Shown: positions 33,848 to 41,631 of the stretch, in pieces
Layout: each line of letters opens with the position of its first letter
How positions within the stretch are numbered: the first letter of the stretch is position 1
From: GCA-2737725 sp033763995
GTDB taxonomy: Bacteria; Pseudomonadota; Alphaproteobacteria; Rhodospirillales; Rhodospirillaceae
Length of the DNA: 64,000 bases
Assembly (NCBI GenBank): GCA_033763995.1
Contig: JANRJL010000032.1
Span: forward strand, 1 to 64,000
Direction: 5' to 3'
Translations under genes and position numbers: made by a program
Notes under the pieces: model-generated
What the model saw: only the letters and a program-made list of their open reading frames with translations
Told to the model about the DNA's origin: nothing
Databases searched by the model: none

Positions 33848-33919
33848 CGGTCCTTTGATTCCAGCATTCGCAAAATCGTCCGCCGCGCCAGGATGCGAAT
33901 GCTGGAATCGGACCACTAG
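33844..33919. repeat. CTAG-bounded bulged palindrome, type d
   Basis: CTAG at both ends. The arms share GATTCCAGCATTCGC preceded by GGTCC, with a TTT bulge on the left and a loop of about 21 nt. The layout is the same as types b and c, with different arm sequence. Confidence 0.85.
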
Positions 33920-33952
33920 AATGCAACCAGCACGCGCGGGGGAGTTTTTGCC

Positions 33953-34945
33953 ATGGAGTACAGGTCGCTGGGTCGTTCGGGCCTCAAGGTGTCGGCCGTG
34001 GGCATCGGCTGCAACAACTTCGGCATGATCATCGACGCGGCGCAGACCAAGGTGGTGGTCGACAAGGCGATCGAGTTGGGCATCACGTTGTTCGACACCG
34101 CCGACGTCTATGGCGAGCAGGGCAAGTCGGAGGAGTTCCTCGGCAAGGCGCTGGGTGCCAAGCGCAAGGACGTGCTGATCGCCACCAAGTTCGGCAACCC
34201 CATGGGCAAGGGTCATTTCGAGCAGGGCGGCGGCTCGCGCCGTTACATCATGAGCGCCGTGGAGGCGAGCCTGCGCCGGCTGGGCACCGACTATATCGAC
34301 CTCTATCAAATCCATATCCCTGACCGCGCCACGCCCATCGAGGAAACCTTGCGCGCGCTCGATAATTTGGTCCGCGCGGGCAAGGTGCGCTACATCGGGC
34401 ACTCGAACTTTTCCGGCTGGCAAACCGCCGACGCCGCCTGGACGGCGAAGGTCAACCACCTGTCGCCTTTCATCTCGGCCCAAAACCGCTACAGCCTGCT
34501 CAGCCGCGAGATCGAGGCCGAGCTGGCGCCGGCCTGCGTGGAGTTCGGCGTGGGCCTGCTGCCGTTCTTTCCGCTGGAAAGCGGATTGCTCACGGGCAAG
34601 TACAAGCGCGGCGAAAAGCCCGCCGAGGGCACGCGCTACGCCGCCTGGGCCAGCCGCGGGCCCATCGCCAGCCGCTTCTTTGGCGACGACAAGTTCGCCA
34701 AGGTCGAGCAGTTGCAGGCGTTGTGCACGCAGTACGGCCACACCATGCTGGAGATGGCCGTCGGCTGGCTGCTGTCCAAGCCCTATGTCTCCAGCGTCAT
34801 CGCGGGTGCGACCAAGCCCGAGCAGTTGGAACAGAACGTCAAGGCGGGCGCCTGGCGGCCCTCGGCCGAGGAGGCCCAGAAGATCGACGAGATCACGCCG
34901 CCGCCGGGCGGCGTGGCCATGCAGCCCTCGCAACAACGGAAGTAA
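33953..34945 (+). CDS. aldo/keto reductase
   Basis: A 330-residue NADPH-dependent TIM-barrel oxidoreductase. The catalytic tetrad can be read: Asp and Tyr in FDTADVYGEQGKSEEFLG, Lys in LIATKFGNP and His in LYQIHIPD. The NADPH-binding C-terminal strand region is SVIAGATKPEQLEQNVKAG. It resembles YghZ/Tas-type bacterial reductases acting on small aldehydes. A GGGGAG site lies 11 nt before the ATG. The gene follows directly after the palindrome array, which probably forms part of its upstream region, and lies 3 bp before the next gene. Confidence 0.94.
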   Translation: MEYRSLGRSGLKVSAVGIGCNNFGMIIDAAQTKVVVDKAIELGITLFDTADVYGEQGKSEEFLGKALGAKRKDVLIATKFGNPMGKGHFEQGGGSRRYIMSAVEASLRRLGTDYIDLYQIHIPDRATPIEETLRALDNLVRAGKVRYIGHSNFSGWQTADAAWTAKVNHLSPFISAQNRYSLLSREIEAELAPACVEFGVGLLPFFPLESGLLTGKYKRGEKPAEGTRYAAWASRGPIASRFFGDDKFAKVEQLQALCTQYGHTMLEMAVGWLLSKPYVSSVIAGATKPEQLEQNVKAGAWRPSAEEAQKIDEITPPPGGVAMQPSQQRK

Positions 34946-34948
34946 CTC

Positions 34949-35734
34949 ATGCGCGCGCTCCTGACAGTGTTGCTTGGCGCCGTGATCGCTTCGACGACCG
35001 CGGCTCAAGACGGCAAAGGCAAGATCATCGACGAGGGCAAGTTGACGATTTCGGGCCGGCCGGGATTCGCGCGCACGGAGGAATTCTCCATCTTCCAGCG
35101 CGCCGACGGCGGCTTCACGGTGCGCAGCACCATCACGGCGGAAGACGGATCCTACACCGCCAACGGTCGTTGGAATTTCGACGCGACCTGGCGCGCCATC
35201 GACGCCGCCGGGCAGGGCGACGCCAAGGGCGTCAAACGGCGCATCGAGATGTGGCGCGAAAGCACGCCCTCGGGCACGGTGGTGAAAATCAGCCGCCGCG
35301 CCACGCTGGCCGACGATGAGCCGCGCAACGAAACCTTCAGCGCGCCCTGCGACGCCGAGTGCCTCATGGACATGGCCCCGGCGGCCCTGCCCATGTCGGT
35401 GATGACGCGCCGCTATGACGCGGGCCGGGGCGGCGAGCAGGCGTTTCGCTGGGTCGGCGCGTCGCTGACCGACGATCAGGTCTTGCTGGGCGGCACCGCG
35501 ACGCTGTGGCTGAACCGCATGCAGAAGGTCGCGGGCAGCGATATCGCCCATTGGCGCTTCCGCGAGGACTTGCCGGGCGCCAATCCGGGCGAGAACACCC
35601 AGATGCACATGCACCTGTGGACCGACGCCGCGGGAAGCTTGCGCAAGTTCGGCGTGGGCCGCACGGACAAGCCCACGACCATCGGCGTGCGGGAGTCTGA
35701 TGCGGAGCTCTCGGCTCAAATGAGCGCGGAATAG
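34949..35734 (+). CDS. secreted protein of unknown family
   Basis: A 261-residue protein with a signal peptide (MRALLTVLLGAVIASTTAAQ). The mature part alternates polar/hydrophobic strands (FSIFQRADGGFTVRSTITAEDGSY, GTATLWLNRMQ) and has two close Cys in APCDAECLMDMAPAALPMSVMTRRYD. The strand pattern suggests a beta-barrel or lipocalin-like carrier, but I do not recognise it. It starts 3 bp after the reductase stop, so the two are co-transcribed. Confidence 0.72.
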   Translation: MRALLTVLLGAVIASTTAAQDGKGKIIDEGKLTISGRPGFARTEEFSIFQRADGGFTVRSTITAEDGSYTANGRWNFDATWRAIDAAGQGDAKGVKRRIEMWRESTPSGTVVKISRRATLADDEPRNETFSAPCDAECLMDMAPAALPMSVMTRRYDAGRGGEQAFRWVGASLTDDQVLLGGTATLWLNRMQKVAGSDIAHWRFREDLPGANPGENTQMHMHLWTDAAGSLRKFGVGRTDKPTTIGVRESDAELSAQMSAE

Positions 35735-35863
35735 CCACGGCCGCACTCTCGCCCGCCGCGATTTGAGCCGGTCGGCGCCCCTTGGCGGGGGCCATATCAG
35801 GCACTAAGTTCTGGCCACCACCGCGCACCAAGGTGCCGCACGTATATAACAAAGGCTATCCCG

Positions 35864-37315
35864 ATGACCGCCCTTCGCCGCAATACCTTGCCCGTTCGCA
35901 ATCCCCGCACCGGCGAGGTGGACTACCACATCACCCCGCCCACGGCCGAGGAGATGGCGGCCACCTGCCGGGGCCTGCGCGCGGCGCAGGTCGAGTGGGC
36001 GGCGGCCCCCATCGCGCATCGCGTGGCGGTGATGCGCAAGTGGGCCGACGAGATCGAGAAGAACAAGGCGGCCATCAGCAAGGCGGAGTCCATCGACACG
36101 GGCCGCTACCGCATCGCCAAGGAGGCCCCCGAGGCGGTGATCTGGAGCATCCGCGGCTGGGCCGACAAGGCCCCCGAGATCGTCAACAAGGCGATGCTGG
36201 AGGGCACCTCCACCATCATGCCGCACATCAAGTTCCGCTCGCAGTTGAAGCCCTATCCGCTGCTGGGCGTCATCAGCCCATGGAATTTTCCCATGATGCT
36301 CTCGGCCATCGACGCGACACCGGCGCTGCTGGCCGGGTGCGCGGCCATCATCAAGCCCAGCGAGGTGACGCCGCGCTTCGTCGAGCCGCTGATGGAAACG
36401 ATCCAGAAAGTGCCCGAACTGGCCAAGGTGCTCACCTACGTGGTGGGCGACGGCGAAACGGGCCAGAACCTCATCAACAACGTCGATATCGTTTGCTTCA
36501 CCGGCAGCGTGCCCACGGGGCGCAAGGTCGCCGAGGCCTGCGCCAGGCGATTCATCCCCGTGTTCCTCGAACTGGGCGGCAAGGACCCGGTGATCGTCAC
36601 CGAGAACGCCGACCTGGAGCGCGCCACCGACGCGGTGCTGCGCGGCACGGTGTATGCCACCGGGCAAATCTGCTTTTCCATCGAGCGCGTTTACGTGCAG
36701 GAGAAAATCCACGACGCCTTCGTCGACAAGCTGGTGCAGAAGGCCGAGCAATTGGAACTCAATTACCCCGAGGTGCACAAGGGCCACATCGGCCCCTTCA
36801 TCTTCGGCAAGCAGGCGGCCATCGTCGACGAGCAGCTCGACGACGCGGTCCAACACGGCGCGAAAATCCGCACCGGCGGCAAGAGCCAGAACCTGGGCGG
36901 CGGCCTTTACATGCGCCCCACCGTGCTCACCGACGTCAAGCAAGACATGAAGATCATGCAGGATGAAACCTTCGGCCCCGTCATTCCGGTGATGAAGTAC
37001 AAAACCAAGGACGAGGCCGTCAGGCTCGCCAACGACACCATCTTCGGCCTGTCGGGCGCGGTGATCGCGGGCAGCGACGAGGAAGCCTACGAACTCGGCT
37101 CGCAAATCGACGCGGGCGGCATTTCGCTGCAGGACACGACGCTGACGGGCGCGATTTTACGCGACGCGGAGAAAACCTCGTTCAATTTGTCGGGCATGGG
37201 CGGCAGCCGCATGGGCCCGGCGTCGATCTTGCGCTTCTATCGCAAGAAGGCGCTGATGACCAACACGCTCAAGCCCCAGGACATGCGCGAGATCAGGGAA
37301 CTGCCGGCGGCATAG
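35864..37315 (+). CDS. NAD(P)-dependent aldehyde dehydrogenase
   Basis: A 483-residue ALDH-superfamily enzyme. Visible are the NAD-binding ISPWNFPMML, KPSEVTP and FTGSVPTG, the general-base Glu in LELGGKDP and the nucleophile Cys in TGQICFSIERVYV. Also seen are DETFGPVIPV and a C-terminal oligomerisation strand. It resembles succinate-semialdehyde/aliphatic aldehyde dehydrogenases; the substrate is uncertain. A TATAAC hexamer (about 35846) and an AAAGG ribosome site lie upstream. It is followed after 15 bp by the patatin lipoprotein gene and preceded by an aldo/keto reductase, so lipid-derived aldehydes are a reasonable guess. Confidence 0.94.
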   Translation: MTALRRNTLPVRNPRTGEVDYHITPPTAEEMAATCRGLRAAQVEWAAAPIAHRVAVMRKWADEIEKNKAAISKAESIDTGRYRIAKEAPEAVIWSIRGWADKAPEIVNKAMLEGTSTIMPHIKFRSQLKPYPLLGVISPWNFPMMLSAIDATPALLAGCAAIIKPSEVTPRFVEPLMETIQKVPELAKVLTYVVGDGETGQNLINNVDIVCFTGSVPTGRKVAEACARRFIPVFLELGGKDPVIVTENADLERATDAVLRGTVYATGQICFSIERVYVQEKIHDAFVDKLVQKAEQLELNYPEVHKGHIGPFIFGKQAAIVDEQLDDAVQHGAKIRTGGKSQNLGGGLYMRPTVLTDVKQDMKIMQDETFGPVIPVMKYKTKDEAVRLANDTIFGLSGAVIAGSDEEAYELGSQIDAGGISLQDTTLTGAILRDAEKTSFNLSGMGGSRMGPASILRFYRKKALMTNTLKPQDMREIRELPAA

Positions 37316-37330
37316 GAGGATTTCCCAAAC

Positions 37331-38524
37331 GTGGAATTGACCAGCGCGAATTTTTATCGAGCCCTCTCGGTCATCGTTCTCGCCGCGTCTTTGGCCGCCT
37401 GCGCCGTGCCGCGGCGCACCGAGGCGCCGTCGCTGTTCACGCCCTGGGGCGCGTTGCGTCAGGATTCCTCTCAAACCGTCATCTTCAACGCCCCCGATCT
37501 GCCGCAGAATGTCGTCATGGCCGATCACACCGGCGACGGCGAGGTCACGGTGCTCGCGCTTTCGGGCGGCGGCTCCTACGGGCCCTTCGGCGCGGGCGTG
37601 CTGGCCGGCTGGACCGCGGCCGGCGGGCGGCCCGTGCCCGACGTGGTCACCGGCGTGTCGGCGGGCGCGCTGCTGGCCACCTATGCCTTCCTGGGCCCGA
37701 GTTACGATGCCGCCGCTTACGACATTTACGCCGCCATCACCACGCAGGGCGTCTACGAACGGCGCGACCTTCTCAGCGTGCCCTTCAGTTCCTCGCTGGC
37801 CAAGCAGGGCCCCTTGCGTGCGTTGATGGAAGGCATGATGACCGACGCGGTGCTCGACCAGGTGGCCGCCGAGCGGCGCCAGCGCGGGCGCCGATTGCTG
37901 GTGGCGTCCACCGATCTGGATAACGGCCGCGTCGTCGTGTGGGACCTGAGCGCCATCGCCGCCAGCGAGCGGCCCGACCGGCGCCATCTCTATGTCGACG
38001 CGCTCATGGCCTCGTCGGCGATTCCGGGGTTTTTCGAGCCGGTGATGATCTCGCCCGAGCCCGACGCGCCCGATCAACGTCAGCAGTTGCACGTCGACGG
38101 CAGCATCTCGACCTCGATCTTCATGCCCAGCATGGTCGACGCCAAGTTGGATTTGCCGCTCAAGGTCTATGCCATCGTCAATTCCCAGATGATGGAAAAG
38201 CGCAGCGACAAGCCCATCAAGGTCACCGCCGTGGATATCTCGGCCGAGGCCTTGGAAAAATTGATGCGCACGGTGCTGCAGCGCAGCGTCTACGGCATGT
38301 TCATCAGCACGGCCGTGGCGGGCGGCGATTTTTTCGTGCTCGGCATTCCCGACGACATCAAGTTCAACGTGCCGCAGTACAAATTCACGCCGGACCTTTC
38401 GAAGTCGCTGTTTGACGTGGGCTTCGAACTGGGCCAGCGCAACGCCTGGCGCAACGAACCCCCGCGCTTCGATTCGCTCACCACGCAGGTGGACCTGGAG
38501 CAGATCCGGGCGCTGCGGCGGTAG
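37331..38524 (+). CDS. patatin-like phospholipase lipoprotein
   Basis: A 397-residue protein beginning at GTG, with a lipoprotein signal and lipobox LAAC (about residues 20-24). The patatin domain has the oxyanion loop SGGGSYGPFGAGVL, the nucleophile elbow GVSAG (Ser) and the dyad Asp in HVDGSIS. This predicts an acyl hydrolase of phospholipids attached to the envelope. GTG is supported by an AGGAGGA site 10 nt upstream, and any later start would lose the lipobox. It follows the aldehyde dehydrogenase after 15 bp; hydrolysis of membrane lipids followed by aldehyde oxidation is an appealing but untested link. Confidence 0.9.
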   Translation: MELTSANFYRALSVIVLAASLAACAVPRRTEAPSLFTPWGALRQDSSQTVIFNAPDLPQNVVMADHTGDGEVTVLALSGGGSYGPFGAGVLAGWTAAGGRPVPDVVTGVSAGALLATYAFLGPSYDAAAYDIYAAITTQGVYERRDLLSVPFSSSLAKQGPLRALMEGMMTDAVLDQVAAERRQRGRRLLVASTDLDNGRVVVWDLSAIAASERPDRRHLYVDALMASSAIPGFFEPVMISPEPDAPDQRQQLHVDGSISTSIFMPSMVDAKLDLPLKVYAIVNSQMMEKRSDKPIKVTAVDISAEALEKLMRTVLQRSVYGMFISTAVAGGDFFVLGIPDDIKFNVPQYKFTPDLSKSLFDVGFELGQRNAWRNEPPRFDSLTTQVDLEQIRALRR

Positions 38525-38594
38525 TTGGGTAACTAGCTTAGTGTTTGCCTGGCCGGACAAGCGCATGTGGGCAAGGACCGCAAAACAGTCGCGG

Positions 38595-38687
38595 TGTCGT
38601 CCTGGGCCTTGTGCCCAGGACCCAGAGGTACTTGTTTGATTCGGTCAAAATAACTTCTGGACCCTGGGAATAAATCCCAGGGTGACA
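38595..38687. repeat. REPIN-like palindromic element, copy 3
   Basis: A 93-bp copy in intergenic DNA: TGTCGTCCTGGG...CCCAGGACC at the left and ACCCTGGG-AATAAAT-CCCAGGGTGACA at the right. The AATAAAT loop is identical to that of copy 2. The centre (about 38 bp) differs from the other copies. Confidence 0.85.
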
Positions 38688-38734
38688 GTGGTGGTGTAAG
38701 CCACGGCAACACTGCACTGTTGAACGACGCAATT

Positions 38735-38813
38735 GCGGAAAATCAATCGGACTGCATTTTCATTTCGCCGCTTAGCGTCGAATATGAAAATAAAGTCCGA
38801 TTGATGTTTCCGC
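38735..38813. repeat. 79-bp imperfect palindrome
   Basis: GCGGAAA-ATCAATCGGACT on the left and AGTCCGATTGAT-G-TTTCCGC on the right, continuing inward through ATTTTCAT/ATGAAAAT to a small loop. It is much more AT-rich than its surroundings. The size matches the CTAG-type palindromes, but the arms are unrelated and no CTAG bounds it. Confidence 0.78.
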
Positions 38814-38998
38814 GCGGCCTCGGGTGAAATGCGGCAAGCCCCCCGGTTATCCACATTCTCCCGTGCTATAATTCCGCCCGCGCGCCTGATCGCGGCTTTG
38901 CCCGTGGCCCGCGTGTGTGCGGCGCACACGAGCCGATCATGTTCGCTGGAATTTCAACGGCTTAAGCCGGGAGGTGAATAGCCTGATAATAAAGTAGG

Positions 38999-39076
38999 GT
39001 TATTTCGGAATCGGCCCGGATCAAGGGCTTAGCCCGTGCTCGCCTGTTATTTTTGAATGCTTCCTGAAATAACAGG
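38999..39076. repeat. overlapping alternative stem-loops
   Basis: Left arm GTTATTTCGGAA (38999-39010), middle CCTGTTATTT (39043-39052) and right TTCCTGAAATAACAGG (39061-39076). The right segment can pair either with the left (11 of 12) or with the middle (10 of 10). Two mutually exclusive stems suggest a switching RNA or nested repeats. Confidence 0.55.
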
Positions 39077-39268
39077 TGGAACAGGGTTTGAACCGAAGTT
39101 TTGCGCCTATCGGTTGCAGCTTAGCGCTCCGAGTCGTCGTGCCAGAGCACAGCGTTCATTTTGGGCACTGCACATGAGGAAAATTTTCGGGCCGCTTGTG
39201 GCGGCCAAGCTCTCCCGGTCAGACTGATCCGGGGTCAACCGCCGTGGTGTCACGGCACAGGAGGAACG

Positions 39269-40159
39269 ATGCGTGGTTTGACAATGATGGCGGCGGCGGC
39301 GCTGGCGCTGGCCGCATCTTTTGCTAGCGCGGCCGACGGCGTGAGCATGAAGCGCGCCTATGTGGACAACCGCTACGGCCAACTGCATTACCTCATGGCG
39401 CAGCCTGCCGATGCGAAGGCCAACAAGCGCACGCCCCTCGTGCTGTTCCACCAAACCGCCAACACGCACATGGAGTTCGGCAACCTCATCCCCGAGATGG
39501 CGCGCGACCGCGTGGTCATCGCGGTCGACACACCGGGCTACGGCGGTTCCGACGGGCCCGTCGAAGTGCCCGTGATCGAGGATTACATGACGGCCGTGCG
39601 CGAGGGCTTGAAGAATTTGGGCTACGGCGAGGGCAAGCCCATCGACGTGCTGGGCTATCACACCGGCGCCTTCACGGCGATCGAGTTCGCCATCGCCGAG
39701 CCGAAGATGATCCGCCGTGCCGTGCTGGCGGGCGTGTGGCTGGTGAGCGAGGAGCGCCGCCTCAAGGCCATCGCCAATCTGCCGCGCTACAAGAACGCCG
39801 ATGAATTTTTCGCGTGGTTTACCTCCGCGCTGCCGCGCTTGCAGAAAAACACGCTGCGCCAAGGGGCAGGGGAGGCCGACTGGGGCCTGGTCATCGCCGA
39901 CAGCCTGCGCCCCACCATCCGGCGCGAGCACGGCCACGACGCCGCCTTCGCTTACGGCGCCAAGCTGCGCGAGCGCGCGCCCCTGGTGACCCAGCCGGTG
40001 TTGCTGCTGGCGCTCAACGACGGCATCCGCGAGCCGACGCTGGACAGCCAGCCGCTGTTCATGAACCCGACGCTGGCCGATTTTCCCGAGCTGAAGGAAG
40101 GCGCGTTTTTTTCCGCCGCGCCGCAGCTCGGCGTCAGCTTGCGCAAATTTTTAGACTGA
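39269..40159 (+). CDS. exported alpha/beta-hydrolase-fold protein with GYHTG elbow (paralogue 1)
   Basis: A 296-residue protein with a signal peptide (MRGLTMMAAAALALAASFASAA) and an alpha/beta-hydrolase fold: LVLFHQTANTHMEFG (oxyanion strand), DTPGYGGSDGP, and the elbow LGYHTGAFTAIEFA. In this elbow the nucleophile position is His, not Ser, Cys or Asp. The C-terminal part lacks the usual G-D-x-D and G-H motifs, so both nucleophile and His/Asp partners look altered. It may be non-catalytic or use another chemistry. Start ATG follows a perfect AGGAGGA site. Related to the product of 41628-42443. Confidence 0.85.
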   Translation: MRGLTMMAAAALALAASFASAADGVSMKRAYVDNRYGQLHYLMAQPADAKANKRTPLVLFHQTANTHMEFGNLIPEMARDRVVIAVDTPGYGGSDGPVEVPVIEDYMTAVREGLKNLGYGEGKPIDVLGYHTGAFTAIEFAIAEPKMIRRAVLAGVWLVSEERRLKAIANLPRYKNADEFFAWFTSALPRLQKNTLRQGAGEADWGLVIADSLRPTIRREHGHDAAFAYGAKLRERAPLVTQPVLLLALNDGIREPTLDSQPLFMNPTLADFPELKEGAFFSAAPQLGVSLRKFLD

Positions 40160-40181
40160 GGAGGTCAAGGAGGTCCCAACG

Positions 40182-41045
40182 CTACTTGAGCAACGTCATC
40201 AGGCTCGAGGTATCCCAGCGCCCGTGACCCTGGGCCTGGACCTGGGCATAAAATTGGTCGACCACCGCCGCCACGGGCAAACGCGCGCCCGATCTGCGGG
40301 CCTCCTCCAGGCAGATGCGCAAGTCCTTGCGCATCCAGTCCACCGCGAAGCCGAAATCGAACTTGCCCTCGCACATGGTGCGGCCGCGATTTTCCATCTG
40401 CCAGCTTTGCGCCGCGCCCTTGGCGATGACGTCGATGACGTCGTTCATGTTCAGGCCCGCGCGCTGGCCGAAGTTGAGCGCCTCGGCCAAGCCCTGCACC
40501 AGTCCGGCGATGCAGATCTGGTTCACCATCTTGGTCAGTTGTCCCGCGCCGCTGGGGCCCATGAGTTTGCAGATCTTGGCGTAGGCGGCCATGACCGGTT
40601 CGGCCTTGGCGTAATGACGCGCCTCGCCGCCGCACATGATGCTGAGCTGGCCTTTTTCGGCGCCGGCTTGTCCGCCCGAGACCGGCGCGTCGATGAAGCC
40701 CACGCCCAGCCCCGCGCACTCCTTCGCCATGGCGCGCGCGAGATCCGCCGAGGCGGTGGTGTGATCGACGATCACCGCGCCCGCCGCCAGCCCCGCCAAC
40801 ATGCCGTCCGCGCCGGTCACGACCGCGCGCACGTCGGGGTCGTCGCCCACGCACAGAAAGGCCACCTCGGCGCCGCGGCAGGCCTCGCGCGGGGTCTTGG
40901 CCATGGCCTGCCCATGAGCCTTCACCCAGGCCTCGGCCTTGGCCGCGTTACGGTTGAAAACGTTAACCGCGTGGCCCTTGGCCGCCAGGTGCCCGGCCAT
41001 GGGAAAGCCCATGACTCCGAGGCCGATAAACGCCGTTTTTGCCAT
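40182..41045 (-). CDS. 3-hydroxyisobutyrate dehydrogenase-family NAD(P)-dependent reductase
   Basis: A 287-residue beta-hydroxyacid dehydrogenase. It has the N-terminal Rossmann motif FIGLGVMGFPMAGHL, NRNAAKAEAW, FIDAPVSGGQAGAEKGQLSIM (substrate-binding signature) and GQLTKMVNQICIAG with the catalytic Lys, plus a helical C-terminal domain. It could act on 3-hydroxyisobutyrate, tartronate semialdehyde or succinic semialdehyde-type substrates. ATG 41045 has a GAGGG site upstream. It is divergent from the DUF4864 gene with an 8-bp inverted repeat between. Confidence 0.93.
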   Translation of the reverse strand: MAKTAFIGLGVMGFPMAGHLAAKGHAVNVFNRNAAKAEAWVKAHGQAMAKTPREACRGAEVAFLCVGDDPDVRAVVTGADGMLAGLAAGAVIVDHTTASADLARAMAKECAGLGVGFIDAPVSGGQAGAEKGQLSIMCGGEARHYAKAEPVMAAYAKICKLMGPSGAGQLTKMVNQICIAGLVQGLAEALNFGQRAGLNMNDVIDVIAKGAAQSWQMENRGRTMCEGKFDFGFAVDWMRKDLRICLEEARRSGARLPVAAVVDQFYAQVQAQGHGRWDTSSLMTLLK

Positions 41046-41087
41046 GCGAACGCCCTCACTTTTGCGCGAATTTCCGCGCGGCAAGTC

Positions 41088-41114
41088 TTGGCACAGGCGG
41101 GGGCCTTGTGCCAA
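41088..41114. promoter_or_regulatory. inverted repeat in a divergent promoter region
   Basis: TTGGCACA (41088-41095) and TGTGCCAA (41107-41114) are exact 8-bp arms with 11 bp between, in the 106-bp gap shared by the reductase and DUF4864 genes. It could be an operator for both. Confidence 0.45.
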
Positions 41115-41151
41115 CCTTGGGGCAGGGATGCAGGTCGCTGGGGAACCGACC

Positions 41152-41631
41152 ATGATTGCGGTCTTTCGCCGTTTGGCGTGTGTTGCGCTCGCCGGGCTCG
41201 CGCTTGCGGCGGGTGCGCCGCTGACCGAAGCACGGGCGGCCACCCGCAGCGACTACAACGTCTCGGCCGATCATTCGGCGGCCATTCGCCGCGTCATCGA
41301 ACAGCAGTTGGCGGCCTTTCGCCGCGACGACGCCGAGGAAGCGTTCTCCTATGCCTCGCCCAGCATCCAACGCGCCTTCAAGGACGCGGCCACCTTCATG
41401 GCCCTGGTGCTGAAGGACTACCGCCCCATGATCAAGTGGGAGGCGGCCACCTTCATGGAACTGCGCAGCTTCCGCGATCACTACGTGCAGAAGGTGAAGC
41501 TGATCGATCCGGCGGGCACGGTGTCGGTGGCGGAGTACGCGCTGGTGCGCGGCGGCGACGGGCGCTGGTCCATCGCCGGCGTGACCATGCAGGACAAAGA
41601 GAAAGTCGAGACCCCCAACGCGATCCGCTAA
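41152..41631 (+). CDS. DUF4864 exported protein
   Basis: A 159-residue protein with a signal peptide (MIAVFRRLACVALAGLALAAGAPLTEARA) and a DUF4864 domain: IRRVIEQQLAAFRRDDAEEAFSYASPSIQRAF, FMALVLKDYRPM, and strands ending DGRWSIAGVTM. The fold is NTF2-like by pattern; the function is unknown. ATG 41152 has a GGGGAA site 8 nt upstream; an in-frame ATG at 41128 is possible. Its stop overlaps the convergent hydrolase by 4 bp. Confidence 0.86.
   Translation: MIAVFRRLACVALAGLALAAGAPLTEARAATRSDYNVSADHSAAIRRVIEQQLAAFRRDDAEEAFSYASPSIQRAFKDAATFMALVLKDYRPMIKWEAATFMELRSFRDHYVQKVKLIDPAGTVSVAEYALVRGGDGRWSIAGVTMQDKEKVETPNAIR

Larger units (their letters stand above)
38525..39268. other. 744-bp intergenic region rich in palindromes, no protein gene
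   Basis: No coding sequence is supported. In order it holds a REPIN-like copy (38595-38687), a 79-bp palindrome (38735-38813), a consensus DnaA box TTATCCACA (38847-38855), a TATAAT hexamer (38868-38873) with a GC-rich discriminator, the 12-bp palindrome CGGCTTAAGCCG (about 38958-38969), and overlapping stems at 38999-39076. The segment from about 38880 to 39080 could be a structured RNA gene. The last 190 bp lead to the hydrolase start with an AGGAGGA site. Confidence 0.6.

Noticed and set aside
33593..33919. CRISPR array
   Set aside because: The units are individual palindromes with their own arms, not identical direct repeats with regular unique spacers, and no cas genes are present.
38645..38929. 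94-codon minus-strand frame
   Set aside because: It is made of the REPIN-like copy and the 79-bp palindrome read as codons, with no ribosome site or protein character.
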